Assembly: GCA_016987375.1 (NCBI GenBank) | Contig: PJRA01000005.1 | Coordinates: 3,876,043 to 3,940,042, forward strand | DNA from: Brachionus koreanus | Taxonomy: Eukaryota > Rotifera > Eurotatoria > Ploima > Brachionidae | Length of the DNA: 64,000 nt | Direction of reading: 5' to 3' | Part shown: piece by piece, positions 23,401-35,945 of the stretch | Numbering within the stretch: position 1 is the first letter of the stretch | Layout: each line of letters begins with the position of its first letter | Position numbers and translations under genes: made by a program | The notes under the pieces: model-generated | What the model saw: only the letters and a program-made list of their open reading frames with translations | Told to the model about the DNA's origin: nothing | Databases searched by the model: none

Positions 23401-26400
23401 ATTTCACCATCTTTTCTTCTTAATGTGTCCTCTAGATCTTTTTTGATTCTTTCAATTTCTTCAATTTGTGACTGAGCATTTTTCAAGTCTGATTCCAATT
23501 TTCGTTTAGCTTTATCAAGATCTGCTCGAGCTTTCTTTTCTCTTTCCAAATTGTCCTCTGTTTCATCCAATGTTTGTTCTAATTTGCTCTTTACCTTATT
23601 CAAATGATTAACTTTGTCTTCTTCCTGTTGCACTTGTTCAACAGTTTTTGAATTTGTTTCTTCTAGTCGTTTTTTCTCGCGGCCTAATTTGGCAATGGCT
23701 TCATCTTGACGAGCCATTTCATCTTGAAGTTTATGTATTTGATTATCTTTTGACTTATTGTCTGAATCAGATTTGCTTAATTTTGTCTTAAACTCATCAA
23801 TATCTTTTTTCAAGTCATTTATTTCTTGCTCTAATTTTTTCTTTTTTGAATTCAAGTCAGTTGCACTAGTCTCTTGTTCAGACAATTTGTCTTCGAGCTC
23901 TTTAACTTGGCCTTCCAAATCGGATTTTTGAAGAACCAATTTTTGAATTTTATCCTCTGCATTACCACTACTGTCTCTTTCTGATTGCAATTGAGTATAC
24001 AAATCGTTTTTTTCTTTCAAAAGCTTTAGATTTGTTTCTTCTAATTCTTTTCTCAATTTTTCTTCTTTTTCAAAGTTTTCTTTTAGTTGAGTCAATTCTT
24101 CTTCTTTTGCTTTCATCTCGTCCTCTTGTCTAGCCACAGATAATAATGGCTTGACTTTTGTATACAATTTCCACCATGACCAGTTTCTCAACGAAAGATA
24201 GGCTTTTATGTTTCGTTGTAAAACTGAAAGAGCCAAACGTTGGTCTAACATAACTTTATATTGTTTTTTTATCACATACATTCTAATGTGAGATTGTAAC
24301 ATGCAAATTATTTTAGATATAGCTGCATCTCTAAGTTCTTCCAAGTGACCCAATACACCGGCTCTGAAGAAAACTTTAGTATTTCCAAGTCTATACAAAT
24401 CTTCACCAAGTGCAATATCTTTCAAGATCAAACCGGTTGCTTTGATTGCATCAACAAAACCTTTTGGAACCGCATTTGGAGCCAAAATACTGTATCGTTG
24501 TTTGAATTCAGCAAACATCATTCTGTTTGGAAAACCTTTTCGACAAATACGAATGCCCTCCAAAACACCATTACATTTTAATTGATGCATGACTAAATGA
24601 GGATCCAATATACCACCAGTTTTAACTTCATTTGGAATAATACAACGAACAAAGTGAGGATGAGTTTGTTTCAAAGTGTTCATTAGTTTATTCAATTGTT
24701 CTCTATGACTAGCAGAAATTGACTGCATACTACCACCTTTTTTGGCCTTTCCTTTTTCTTCCTCTTGACCCATATCTTTATACAATTTAGCTAAAACAGC
24801 ATTTGTTTTGCTTGTCTTGAACAATGTAGCCACTGTAGTATTAATAGGATCTTTGTTTTTCTCTAGCCATCCAGTAACACTATAAGATACAGTACCTGCA
24901 TAGTGATGTAAATCAAAATGGGCTTCAGCTTTGCCTTTAGCTGGTTTTGGTTTACCAAAATTTGGATGTTTGCCCAAATGTTGAGCATACAATTTTTCTT
25001 GAAAGGTTTTGTCTGTAGCTTTTGGCACAATACATTCTTCTTCGAGAATTGATAATAAGCCCATTGGTTTTTCAATTAAATCAATGCAAGCTTGTAAATC
25101 CATACCGAAATTGATCATTTCCCATTGAATACCTTCTTTTTTGTATTCTTCTTGTTCCAATACAAACATGTGATGATTGAAAAATTGCTGCAATCTTTCA
25201 TTAGTATAATTGATACATAATTGTTCAAAGCCATTGTAATCGAATATTTCAAAACCAGCAATATCCAAGACACCAATGAAAAATTGTCTCTTTGTTTTAG
25301 CATCTAGTGTTTCGTTAACTCTATCTACTAGCCATTGAAAGAGACGCGAATAGATTGACTTGGACAAGGCACCAATAGAGTTTACAACTTGATCTTTGTT
25401 TTGACCTTTGTTAACGTATTCGTTGCCAACTTTAATTCTTGGTTTTAATAAGCCTTTGATCAAATCAGCACATTCGACACCCAACAAATGAGCAACTTTT
25501 TCACACTCTTCAGTTCCATCAGTTTCGGCTTGTTCCTCTCTTGGTCTTTGTTTCCATTTTGAATTACCCCAATGCATTATAGCACCAGTGGCCTTGAACA
25601 AGTCCAATTTCTCTTGAGCACTAAAGTTCAAAACGTCAAAAGCTTCGTCAGTCGCTTTCATTTCTTCGGCATCATCGACATTATCAATAGTCAACATGCC
25701 TTGGGCAATAAAGAAGTATTTTGATGGATCTGCATCGACCAACAAATCCTCTATAAAAGAATAAATAAATTAATAAACAAATTTAGAATTTTTTTGTCAA
25801 ATTTATTAGATTTACTATTAAAATAAAATAAATCAGAGAAAAAAATCTTATTACTTACTTTGATATTTTGGATATTCTTTTGCCAATAATTGATAGAATA
25901 TGTGATAATTTCTCTCAGCTGGTTGTTGAAATGTTACTCTAGATTTTTCAAGCAAATATGATTCAATGTCAGCACCGGCAATTTTACCAGTAGGGCCAAA
26001 ATGAATACGAATGAATTTACCCTTTATTTATTTTTGAAATTAAATTATATTTGATTTATCAACATTAGAAATATTAATAAATGCAACTTACAAAACGAGA
26101 AGAATTGTTATTACGAGTTGTTTTGGCATTACCATAAGCCTCTAATACTGGATTAGCTGACACAATTTGATCTTCTAAATTTGCTTCTTTTTTCTTATTT
26201 TATTTTTATTTTTTGTAAAAATAAATGTTTTCTTTTCTTTTTTTTTATATTTTATCAATTTACCTCCTCGTCTTTTTTGGCAGCAGCCGAGCCAGTACAA
26301 GCAACAAATGCAAAGTATTGGATAACTTTTTTTGTATTTTCAGTTTTACCTGCTCCTGATTCACCACTTTTTTAAATTTTTTTTAATTTAATAAAATAAA

Positions 26401-26952
26401 ATTAATTTTCTAATTATACGTAATAAGCATAGATTGATTTTCTCTATCTACCAACATGCTAGCATAGGCATTGTCTGCAATTGAGTACAAATGTGGTGGT
26501 ACTTCGTTCTTTTTTTTTCCACGATATAAATCTACCATTTTCATAGTATAAACAGGCAAACGTTTATACGGATTGATTACAACACAAAAAAGACCTGAAT
26601 AGGTGTAAATCAACCAGCTCATGTAACGAGTTCTCAAATTATGCAAAATTGAGGCGTCGTTCAAATAAGTCAAGTCAGCCATGTCTTCGCATTTTTCAAA
26701 CTTTGGCGGATTCATTTGCTGAAGTTCATCTTTTTTCACTGTAACTGTTTCTCCCTTGGAAGTTTTTACAGTTACTTGATCTCCTTTTTCGCTTTGCACC
26801 TCACATGCCAAAAAGCCCTCTTTCTTGTCAACTACCCAAAAGTTTTTCTTGCCATCAAACGGCTGAGATTGGGCCTTAATTTTTTCGGCTTGTGGAACAA
26901 GTAAATACTTGAGAGATTCAACAATCTCTGGATCATTCAAATTAGCGTACAT
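20481..26952 (-). CDS. Mhc: Muscle-type myosin heavy chain (class II)
   Basis: Nine exons join in frame: 26952-26420, 26366-26264, 26193-26092, 26021-25859, 25750-23014, 22942-22864, 22743-21016, 20955-20599 and 20540-20481. They give 1953 aa, close to the usual 1930-1960. The N-terminal SH3-like region (from about residue 30) is followed by the P-loop GESGAGKT at 179-186, split by an intron just before it. Then come NNNSSRFGKFI (switch I), DIAGFEIF (switch II region), a Lys/Gly loop 2 (KGKAKKGG) and the converter. One IQ-like helix ([14 protein letters not shown]) precedes a continuous heptad-repeat rod and a short basic Ser/Arg tail (RAQSVRK). This is the ATP-driven motor of thick filaments. 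Most of the motor and proximal rod sit in one 2.7-kb exon. No alternative exon cassettes are visible, unlike fly Mhc. A non-coding 5' exon may lie upstream. Confidence 0.97.
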
Positions 26953-28316
26953 GATTAGATTTTTTCTTTTCTTTTCACAAAAAGATGTTCGCTTCTTCTA
27001 ATTTCTTCTTTACTATTTATACTTTCTAATCAACAATTTAATCGTGTTTAGATACAATAATTTTGCCATAAACCAATAGAAATAGTTCTAATGAAATTTA
27101 CCAAGGAGATAAATATATCAGACTATCAGTAATTAACTTCTAAATAGTTTAATTGTTTAGTTTTTTTTTTTCTATTCATTTTTGTTCAACTCTGTATTAA
27201 ATTACTAATCGTTGTTTTTCAGTAAATTTGTTCATTTATTTTTCTATTAACTTTAGTATTAGCTTTTTATTTTAGCCTAAAAAAGCCTAATATGGTTGTA
27301 TTTTATAACATTTACTCTTTGTTTTTCATTTATCACAAAAAATTGAATCTAATTCTTTTTCAGTTAAATAAAAATCCTAATAAAACATAATTAAAAAATT
27401 TTGAATTTCTTCTTCATATTGTTCTATTAATTTTATATTTCTGATTCTTTTTATAAAATTTTATTTTTTTTAAATTTTAATTTTTAATAAAATTTGTATA
27501 CTAAATGCAGTTAATTATTTATTAAAACCAGAATTATACAAAAATCGTTTATATTGATAATAAAACTTTTAACCCATTTGACTCATTTGATTCATTTGAG
27601 ATATCTGAAATATATGCAGTTAAATCAAAAATAAAATTTTTTAACTCATTTGAGAAAAATTCATTGCACAAGCTTTCATAAATAACAGAAAAAAAATTTA
27701 AAAATTTTCCTAGATTTTTCCTAGAACAGGTGTTTTTTTTTGAGCAACGAATGCAATTAAATTCGTCAGCCGAGCTCATTCCTTGTTCTTTTATGCATTT
27801 AGCATACATTCAATTGAGACATATTTCAACCGATGAAAACTAAACCATTGAACACTATTTATAGCCAACAAAACAGACCTCACATTTTTTATTAGATTTT
27901 TTGTTAAACTATAAAAAGTGTAATTTTTTTTTAAAACGCATTTTGATCTAAAATTAACCTACCTGAAGTTTTTCGGAAAAATCTAGAACTTGGCTTCCAC
28001 ATTTTTTTTTAAATTTCAGAGTTTGTGCAAAATTAAGTTGTTTTTTTTTTGTATTTTTCAAAAAGGGAAAGAATTTATTTATATTTTTTTTTAAATTCTA
28101 AAAATTTAATGAAATTATTTTAAAAAACAATAGTATTCAAACCTGAAATTGATAGAAATTTTCAAATTAGTTCTATTTTAATTTTTTTATTTTGAATAAA
28201 ATATAAAAAATGACTTAATTTAAAAAAAAATTGAAAAAATTTGAAAATTTTAAAAAATTCAAATAATAATCTAATAATTTAATAATCGACATTCTTCATT
28301 TCATTTTACATCTAGC
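26953..28316. other. Myosin upstream region
   Basis: The presumed myosin promoter lies here. It is AT-rich with repeated TTTATT/AAATTT stretches. A minus-strand 86-codon frame at 27549-27809 has a few Cys residues and an Asn/Glu/Ser repeat but no recognisable domain, so it is not called a gene. Confidence 0.35.
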
Positions 28317-29672
28317 TTAAAAAAAATTTATCAAATATAAGTAGGTAGCTAAAATTAAGTTCAGATAATTTATGGCGTTTATCTCTGCCGAACATGTTAC
28401 CAAGGTTGGCTGCATACAGCGACCTTCAAATTGATTAAATCTGAGATTGTTTGGACATCTTGAGTGATTGAAAACACGATTGTCACGACATGTAAAGAAA
28501 TATTGGCAATTAGGCCGATTCTGGTCCAAATAAATCCCTTGGGGTTTGTTTAGACAATTTGGAACCATGTCGCACAAGCTCGGGTCTTCGTTCGCAAAAT
28601 AATTGCATGGACTTGTGCAGTCTTTTCGTATTCCACATTTCACTTTTGAATAATCCAAACATTGTTTGGTGTACGGATCAAAAAGCAAAGGATATTGGCA
28701 CAATTGGATAACCAATCGTCCGTTAATACATTCATAATATCGGCAACAACTTTTCGGATCAGCAAAGCGGTATTTCTCTTTGTTAGCTGGACACTTGGAT
28801 GTACATTTAGAATTTTGTTGCCAGTCACACACTTGTTTGTCTTGTCTATAATACAAACCAGGCTCGCACAAAATAACTTGATCCTTGCCACCATTGCAGA
28901 AATGGTAAGCTGTACAATCATAAGGATTGGGAAAAAAACCTGTTACATCAATTGGACATTCAATTGAACCATACAATTCTTTAAGAGCTGCGATTGACTG
29001 GGCGCTATTGGGCATTAAGCTGTTGTAGCCCCCTGATACTAATCCTCCGCTATGAATATTTGACATTGTAGTTGGCTTTTTTAGACTAGGACAATCAGAG
29101 TCCAAAGGCCAAACACAATTAGCTTCAGATTGCTTCCACAAAAGACCTCCCTGACATGTAAATATTTTAGCTTGGCCTTCCTGACAGTAAATGTATTTTT
29201 TGCAATCTTGTGGATGTCGCAAATAGCCGTAGTCCTCCGATGAGCAGATGCTATCAGTAATCGATGAGGAAGTAAGTGGGTCTGGTATTCCCATGTTAGT
29301 AAAAGTCATTTGATTGATCGGATTTTTCTGAGTATTTGAAAGCTTGGTTGAGGTTAATTTTGGAACATATTTGGTGTTAATTTGTTTACAGTCTACATTC
29401 ATGGGCCAATCGCAAAGGCCAGTCTTTGGATTGAAAAATAAGTCCTCTTCGCAAGCGCGTACTGAGTGAGTGCCTCCGTCACAAATATGATAGACCCAGC
29501 AATCAGTTTTGTCTGGGAAAAATCCGTCTTTTGTACATTTAAAATAACTTTGAACCATTTTAATAACTTAGAAAACAAAATAATAAATAAAATTAAATAC
29601 AAAAATGAAATTTGTTTTTTTAAATTTATTACCAATTGTATATAAAATTATATGGGAAATTAATTTAATCAT
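28317..29672 (-). CDS. Secreted peritrophin-like protein, five chitin-binding (CBM14) domains
   Basis: Two exons, 29672-29633 and 29566-28317, separated by a 66-nt intron (GTAATA..TCTAAG), give 429 aa. The short first exon supplies a hydrophobic signal peptide (MIKLISHIILYTIV). Five six-Cys chitin-binding type-2 modules follow. Each has the pattern C..GFFP....DC..Y..C..G......C...L.F......CDWP...DC, for example TKDGFFPDKTDCWVYHICDG and DVTGFFPNPYDCTAYHFC. The fifth is more divergent (NRPNCQYFFTC). The C-terminus ends in a hydrophobic stretch (NLILATYLYLINFF) after a small polar segment. That could be a GPI-attachment signal or membrane anchor. The protein probably binds chitin in cuticle, lorica, trophi or gut lining. 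Without the first exon it would seem to lack a signal peptide. Confidence 0.9.
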
Positions 29673-31733
29673 TTTCCATGGCCATTCATGAAAAGTCAAC
29701 AAAAAGTTTAATGTTTTAAAATTGACTCATTTGCTTTTAAAATCGAAATAAACAATTTAAGATGATTTTTTGCTTATCATTTTAAGCAAAATCTAAACGC
29801 AAAATTAGAACTTAAATCGTTTTAGAAAAACAACAACGGATATGGCTAATCAAATGAAGGAATCCGGAATGTAAACAAAAAGCCGCCCGCAAATAGATGG
29901 ATTTCTTATTATAAAATAATATTGGCAAATTAACTAGTCTCAAACTTTTATATGTTTAATTAATAGGCATAGATTGAGGATTAAAAGACTTAGAGAAACT
30001 GGGTGGTAATTGACCATGTGAATGAAGGCCTATTTTATGCAATACTAACAATGGGACAAAAACAAAAATCCAATTCAATTTTTTTTATTTTGCTTTTCAT
30101 TGTGCTTGATATTTTTAAAGGGATCTGTTTACTTTGATGCAGATTTGAGCACATATGGGGACTCTATGAAAATTTATCATTTAATACCTTGAACTTGAAG
30201 CAAATTCGTTGTTTGTTTGGAGATTAGTCTATTTTTTTTTCCTAAATAATTTTCTTAATAAGCCGTTTTTATAAACAAGAATATTATTTGGTATAATTGC
30301 TTTTAGAGGATTTAATTTTTTCCAAATTGAAACCGCTTAATTTTATTAAATTGTCCAAACTTTATCCTCTATTGAATTTTATATCTCTTAATCTAGCTTG
30401 ATTAAGCAACCATTGTAATTTTGTTTATTTTTTTAGATTGGCCTTTTATTCAAACTTAATCAAAAATATTAAATAATAGCTTCACTCGAGTCTATAATGT
30501 AATCCTAAGATATCCATTAGCGTTCACAAAGCCGTTCATTTCTTGTCTTATCTCTATCAATCAAAATTTAAACTAATTTTTTTTATAAATTAAAATTAAA
30601 ATAAAAAAACTAGCTAATTAGCTAAAAAAAACCTAAAATTTTGAAAAATTCAAAGTTCAAGTTAAAGTTTTTTAAACGCTTTAAGTAACTTAGAGCAGGA
30701 AAAAGTCTGCTTCTAATTGTTCATTTGAACCAATATTTTCTTGAACGATTAATAAATACATTTTTAAAATTAAGTAATTATTTTTATCCAAGAATTGTGT
30801 GCTTAAAATCTGTTAGTGGATATTGTATACATCAAAAATCCAAAACTAAACTAAATATTTATCTATCCGATACATTTTATCTTTTTCTTTTATTTTTGTT
30901 GAAACCAATTAACAACAAAAGAAAATTTCAACTCCTAAATTGCAATTTAGTCTATAAGTTCACAATAAACTAGTTTTGGCTCGTTAAAAACGGAAGAAAG
31001 TTAATGATAAAATATTTTTCTTTGCTTACTTTTAGCGTAAATATTAAATTGGTTTAACATTATCGACGACAAACGAAAAAAAAATTAATAAGCTAAACTA
31101 TGACGATATTCATTGATTATTTGTACAGTTTAGCTATTAAGACCAAATGCGGACAAGGAGCTCTAGCTTTAATATATGGCCTTTGAACATAGCTCGCATA
31201 CTTGTGAATGTTACTTGCATATTTACATCAAGAATTAATACATTATACAAACAACTAAATCTTATTGTAAATAAAATATTTCGATCCAATCTGAATGCCC
31301 TAGACGATACGAGCAAATATTGAAAATTAGTCCCAAATAAATATTCTTTAATAAGATAAACAAATAGATTAGTCTTTTTTTTGGTGATCACTTTGGTTGA
31401 ATCTTATGCTTTTTTAAATATTTCCAATTTAGATTCTCATGTAATTTGAGACATTTCGTTTAATATTCTAATTTTTATCTATTACTTTCTCTATATAATT
31501 AACTTGTTTAAATAATCATAGCAATTAGCCTGAAAAATTAAAGTTAGCATTAAGTTGATGTATCAATTTATTTGTATTTTCTTGTTTCTATCAATCAATG
31601 CTTCTTGAATTAACCTTGTAAATCACATTTCAAATACTTTGATATAGCATAATGTAGGGTTTGATGCGGAATTAAAAGTAAAATGAGAATTAGAATGGCA
31701 ATATTTATTTAAAATGGATTTTAAAAAAAAATT
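29673..31733. other. Intergenic region
   Basis: AT-rich, about 2 kb. The frames at 30725-30973 (plus) and 31137-31391 (minus) show no homology, no splice context and biased low-complexity composition. Nothing else was seen. Confidence 0.35.
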
Positions 31734-32475
31734 TTAATTCATAGCTGTTATAAAAATATTCAAAATGCATAAAACAAATAGCAAAATCATTGATAAATTG
31801 TTCAAAAAATCAAGCTTTCGCTGTTTATACTCATCATTGAAATTTAATTTGGCTGAATAGAGTAGTAAGAAACCAATTAAAGATGACATCAATATGGAGC
31901 TAGTTCCAAGTGTTATTTGAAATGAATAAAATTGATAGAACAGAGTTTTTCCATGCTTAAAAACGTGTTTTATTTGAATGCTATTAGACATGATAATAAT
32001 AATCAGGCACAAAATGGTTGCCAAGCTTTTTTTTATTGTATAGACATTTGCGTCAACTGTTCCAATTGGCGGTCTCTTTATTAAACATTCAAAGAGTTAT
32101 ATAAAATTTAAGTTTAAATCTACTTTTCTATCTTGAGGTATAAGTGCATCTGGTTTTTTAAAAATGTTCTTCAAAAGATTTTCATTTTTTTTTAAAGCTC
32201 CTTTTTCCAAGTCAACATTCTACAAAAATAAAAACATAATATTCAAAATAAAAAAAAAAGAACAGTCTAACAGTTAACAAAAATTATCATTAATAATAAA
32301 AGAAATTTTGATCAAGAATTTTAAATTTAATTTAAAAAAAAACACCATCTACCCTTTGATTTTCTAGTTTGACAACTACATTTTTACAATAACCGCACTT
32401 AGATGTTATCAAATTTGAATCATTCGGACTGTTATTGCTTGTAGTAGGAGCATTTGATAATGATTCTTTGGACAT
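31734..32475 (-). CDS. NINJ1: Ninjurin family membrane protein
   Basis: Three exons, 32475-32353, 32219-32124 and 32075-31734, give 186 aa. Donors include GTAGAT and acceptors end TAG or AAAG. The C-terminal half matches ninjurin. DANVYTIKKSLATILC aligns with the family's YATKKSxAE helix region. Two hydrophobic helices follow, and KLDFLNNLSMILLFVLCILN then IFITA is the family signature (KLDFLNNLAT...NIFITAF). Ninjurins are small plasma-membrane proteins with two transmembrane and two amphipathic helices. NINJ1 polymerises to rupture membranes in lytic cell death and also mediates adhesion. The N-terminus is Ser/Asn-rich and carries a CGYC motif (residues 27-30) that I do not associate with vertebrate ninjurins. 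A 3' splice-like CATTTAG lies 13 nt before the ATG. Paralogue identity (NINJ1 versus NINJ2) cannot be decided. Confidence 0.88.
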
Positions 32476-32488
32476 TGCAAATATGAAT

Positions 32489-33381
32489 CTAAATGAAATT
32501 TTAGCTACAATTTATTAAGGAAATGAATAAAGAGCTAAGCCGTAAAATAAGAACGTTTAAAACTATTTGATAAGTTATGCAATCGCTTTTAATATCACGC
32601 TCATCAATGTAATAAATCTTTTCAAGTAAATTTTTTCATACCAGTAGATTTATTTTATATTATAAATGATTAAAGCAGGTAAATTGTTTACAAGTTGCAA
32701 CTGGATTAATTCATAAATTCTAATTGAAATGCTAAAATAATAAAGTTTTAATTTTAATTTTTATCTTATCAAACCGATGCGTAGTTACAAGGCTTTTAAT
32801 AAGAAAAAAATTCAAAGAATAGATAATCAACATTTTGACTCCCGGGAACAATTTTTAAATATGAACAAAACTTGAAAACAAAAGGGTTTTTATTGTTTTT
32901 AAATAAAATATTATTATTAATTGTTATTTTTTCCTATTTGTTTTTAAACTTAACTTCAAAAAATTGAATGATATTAAATCGTTTTATTCCAAACAATATT
33001 CTCTAAAGTTCAATAACAAATAGATGATGATTATTTTTAATCTAATCAATATAAATACTCATATTGAACTAATTACTTTTCTCTTTTTTACTTTATTTAA
33101 AAATCGTCAGGAATTGCTAAATAAACTGTAATCAGCATGTATTGAGTGATGCTAGATGTTTGTTTTTTTTTCAAGAATAAACTTTATCATACAAAAAAAT
33201 TTTTTTTCTTATTGAAGTAAATGAAAATAGAAAAAAGAATTTAGACTTAGAATGATAATTTAAGTGATGAGCTAAAAATTTCATTTTAAATCTTATCATT
33301 AAAGCTTCCACAAAGATAAGATTCAATTCAATTTATTTTCAATTTTCAAAATTATAATAGACTAAAATTTTAAATTAAAAA
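32489..33381. other. Divergent intergenic region
   Basis: AT-rich sequence between the ninjurin start (leftward) and the coiled-coil gene start (rightward), presumably holding both promoters. No coding exon was seen. Confidence 0.35.
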
Positions 33382-34309
33382 ATGCTTTCTAGATTCAAAA
33401 AGAAACTTACTGAAATCAAAACGGATTTAAATCACAAGTATTATGTTCTAAGAATTCTAAGAATTGTTTTCTTTAAAAAAAAAAATTAGAATTGATCAAT
33501 TAGAAGTTGATAAAAATTATGTTTTACATAAAACTCAACGAAACATTCAATCATCACTTACTAAATCGGGTATCAGTTTTATGAATGAGTAATATTTGAG
33601 AAAAAAAGTAAGAATAAGCTAAAAAAAATTTAGCAAGGATGAAACGATTAAAAAAGTGCAAGAAACATCAAAAATAATTAGACATGACTCTCAAGTATTT
33701 AAAATTTTAAATTTTGAAAAAAATTTTAAAATACAATCTAAATTTAAGAGCTTTGAAAAACAAGTAAAAGAAGTTGCGCTAGTTCATTCAACCAATCTAT
33801 TCTACACATTTCGAACACTTGAAAAAGAATTAAATTTGATTTTTAAATCAATTGATTACACTAGAATTACAATTGAAAGAATTCAGAATTTTTGCTTTCT
33901 GTTGAATCAGGATTTTATGCAATTGGAAGAGATATATTCTGAACTGGATGAAAAAAGAGAAATTGAAAAAAACAAAGGTTAATTTTTAAATAATTAAAAT
34001 AGCTTTTAATTAATTAAAAATAGAAAACTCTTGAGACTATAAGCAAAACTAAAGCTTAATTTTCTATCAGGTTTATAAATTTTGTAAGACATGTGACAAT
34101 GATTCATTTTTTATTCTAGAAAATTTTTTAATTCAAATTTTTTTTTACTTTAGATGACTCAAAAAAAATTGATTTAGATGAAAATTTATTAACTACTGAT
34201 GACGAAAAAATAGGTAAATTTAAATTAATCAAATTTAAACATTAAAGCATAAAATTTATCTCTAGAATTTAACGATAAATCGGTGAAACTTGTTTTAAAA
34301 GATATTTAA
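33382..34309 (+). CDS. Small coiled-coil protein, possibly dysbindin-like
   Basis: Five exons join in frame: 33382-33437, 33490-33588, 33634-33977, 34154-34213 and 34266-34309, giving 200 aa. Introns of 44-176 nt start GTATTA, GTAATA, GTTAAT and GTAAAT and end TTAG, TTAG, TTAG and CTAG. The protein opens MLSRFKKKLTEIKTDL, followed by amphipathic helices with heptad spacing. A segment reads RTLEKELNLIFKSIDYTRIT, then QNFCFLLNQDFMQLEEIY, and the tail is acidic. The short N-terminal 'ML..F...L..IK.D' followed by a leucine-rich coiled coil with FC/LE resembles the start and core of dysbindin (DTNBP1), a BLOC-1 subunit. The protein is shorter than the vertebrate form. That family link is tentative; the exon structure is better supported than the name. 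Confidence 0.55.
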
Positions 34310-34487
34310 TATTTGGCTCTTTAATTTTTTCTTTTAATAAATAACTTAAATTTATTTGTAATTATTTTTATTCAAATGAAAATTTATAAGACAACAAAAT
34401 ATCCAATAAAAAACCTCTAGACTTTTTGAATTTTAAAGTTTTATTCTAAAAATTGGAAATAAGAACAAGTGCCTTAATGCAAAAAAA

Positions 34488-35945
34488 TTATTCTGCGTCT
34501 GAATCATCAGTGACATCTTTAACTTCGTAGTCCTCATTCTCTTCATCGTAATCATCATCATCTTCATCATAATTGCTAGTATTTCTTTTTTTGTTGTCAC
34601 TTAAACTCGGCGCTGATGCATGTGCTCTAGAATTTTTTTGTTTCTGATTTAAATTAGATGTAGATTCCATGTTTCGTCTAGGTTCATTAGATTTGGACCT
34701 ACTTTGGTCCAAGTTATTTTTAGACCGACCTGAAGCACTGGTCTTATGTCCACCACCAGAAAAAATATCGTCCATCGAATTGCTTTGTCTATTTGACTCA
34801 TTCAAACTTTTGTTTGAATTATATTGCAAATTGCTAATTGTAGACTGAGTAAAATTGTTCCTGAATTCTTCTAAATCACTTTCAGTATCAATTTCTAACA
34901 AATATTTATATGCTGTTGAGAGCATTTCTAAAGCTTTTGCGTGAAATATCAATTGTATGTGAGTAAAATCTTTAAGAATATTTTTCATATCATTCAGCTT
35001 TTTTTGTTCTAACTTGTCAATGACATCTGCCAAAATTTTATCTTGTGTTGACACTTTTTCAGCGGCATTTTCAGCATTTGCTTGCGCTTGGGCCTAGTGA
35101 AAATAAGAAAAAATAGAATTTACTATTCTTACCCTTAATAAACTAATAATGCTTAGGCAAATCGACATATGTGATCAAATTAAAATGATCTTGCTCAAAA
35201 ATCATTATTAAATAAAAATAAGTTTTTTGGTAATTTTTAGTAAAAAATTTATTGCAAAAGCATTCAATGTTTAGCTTAATTAATTTTTGAGCATTATCAT
35301 TAAATTTTGATCATTAACTTCATTATGCCTAATGCTTACAATATTTCTTCCATCATCGGGCTTTCTTTGCATTAAATTATTTAATTGTTGCTGCTTTTTC
35401 TTCTCCAAGTCTCTTGTTTTAATTGTAGATTTAATTTCTTTCTGATAAATTATTTATTTAAATTGAAATCATGAATTTCTCAGCTATCTTACTTTAGTCG
35501 ATTTCAAGTATTCTTGATACTTGCTAATCGGTTGAATAATTCTTTTTTCAACTCTTTCAATCTATTTGGAAAAATAGATTTTTAACAACTCTAAATATCT
35601 TTAGATTTTTTGCTTACCATTGCATGACGATAGTCTTCCAAGGCAGATAAATAGCTACTATAGTTAACAAGTCCTCTTTTGGAGCTAGAATTAATTTGCT
35701 CTTTTCCTGAATACTCATTTATAACGCTAACTAGATGATCAGATGTGTCTCTTAGGCGAGCGTTCTTGCGCGCTATCTTGCCAAAATTTTCACACAAATT
35801 TCCCATACATCCTTCCAAAAGATTGATTCTTTGTGTCAAAATTTTTGACTGTGATTCACTGTAAATTAAAAAAATTAGCAAATTTTATTCTAAAGCCAAA
35901 AATTAATTACTGGTTAATGGTACCACTTAGATTTATGTTGGCCAT
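34488..35945 (-). CDS. CIBAR1: CIBAR/FAM92-family BAR domain protein
   Basis: Five exons, 35945-35911, 35858-35618, 35561-35493, 35441-35340 and 35093-34488, give 350 aa. The region from about residue 18 matches the FAM92/CIBAR BAR domain: LCENFGKIARKNARLRDTSD aligns with the family's LCQIFAAYVRKTARLRDKAD. Next comes ALEDYRHAMV, and in the last exon LNDMKNILKDFTHIQLIFHA then KALEML. CIBAR proteins bind phosphoinositides, partner with CBY at the base of cilia and also act at mitochondrial cristae. The C-terminal 130 residues are Ser/Asn/Arg-rich and end in a long Asp/Glu tract, longer than in vertebrates. A TTAAAG acceptor-like site precedes the ATG by 9 nt. Confidence 0.92.

Noticed and set aside
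27549..27809. 86-codon minus-strand frame with a few Cys residues
   Set aside because: The Cys spacing does not fit a known zinc-binding motif, and the Asn/Glu/Ser repeat suggests chance.
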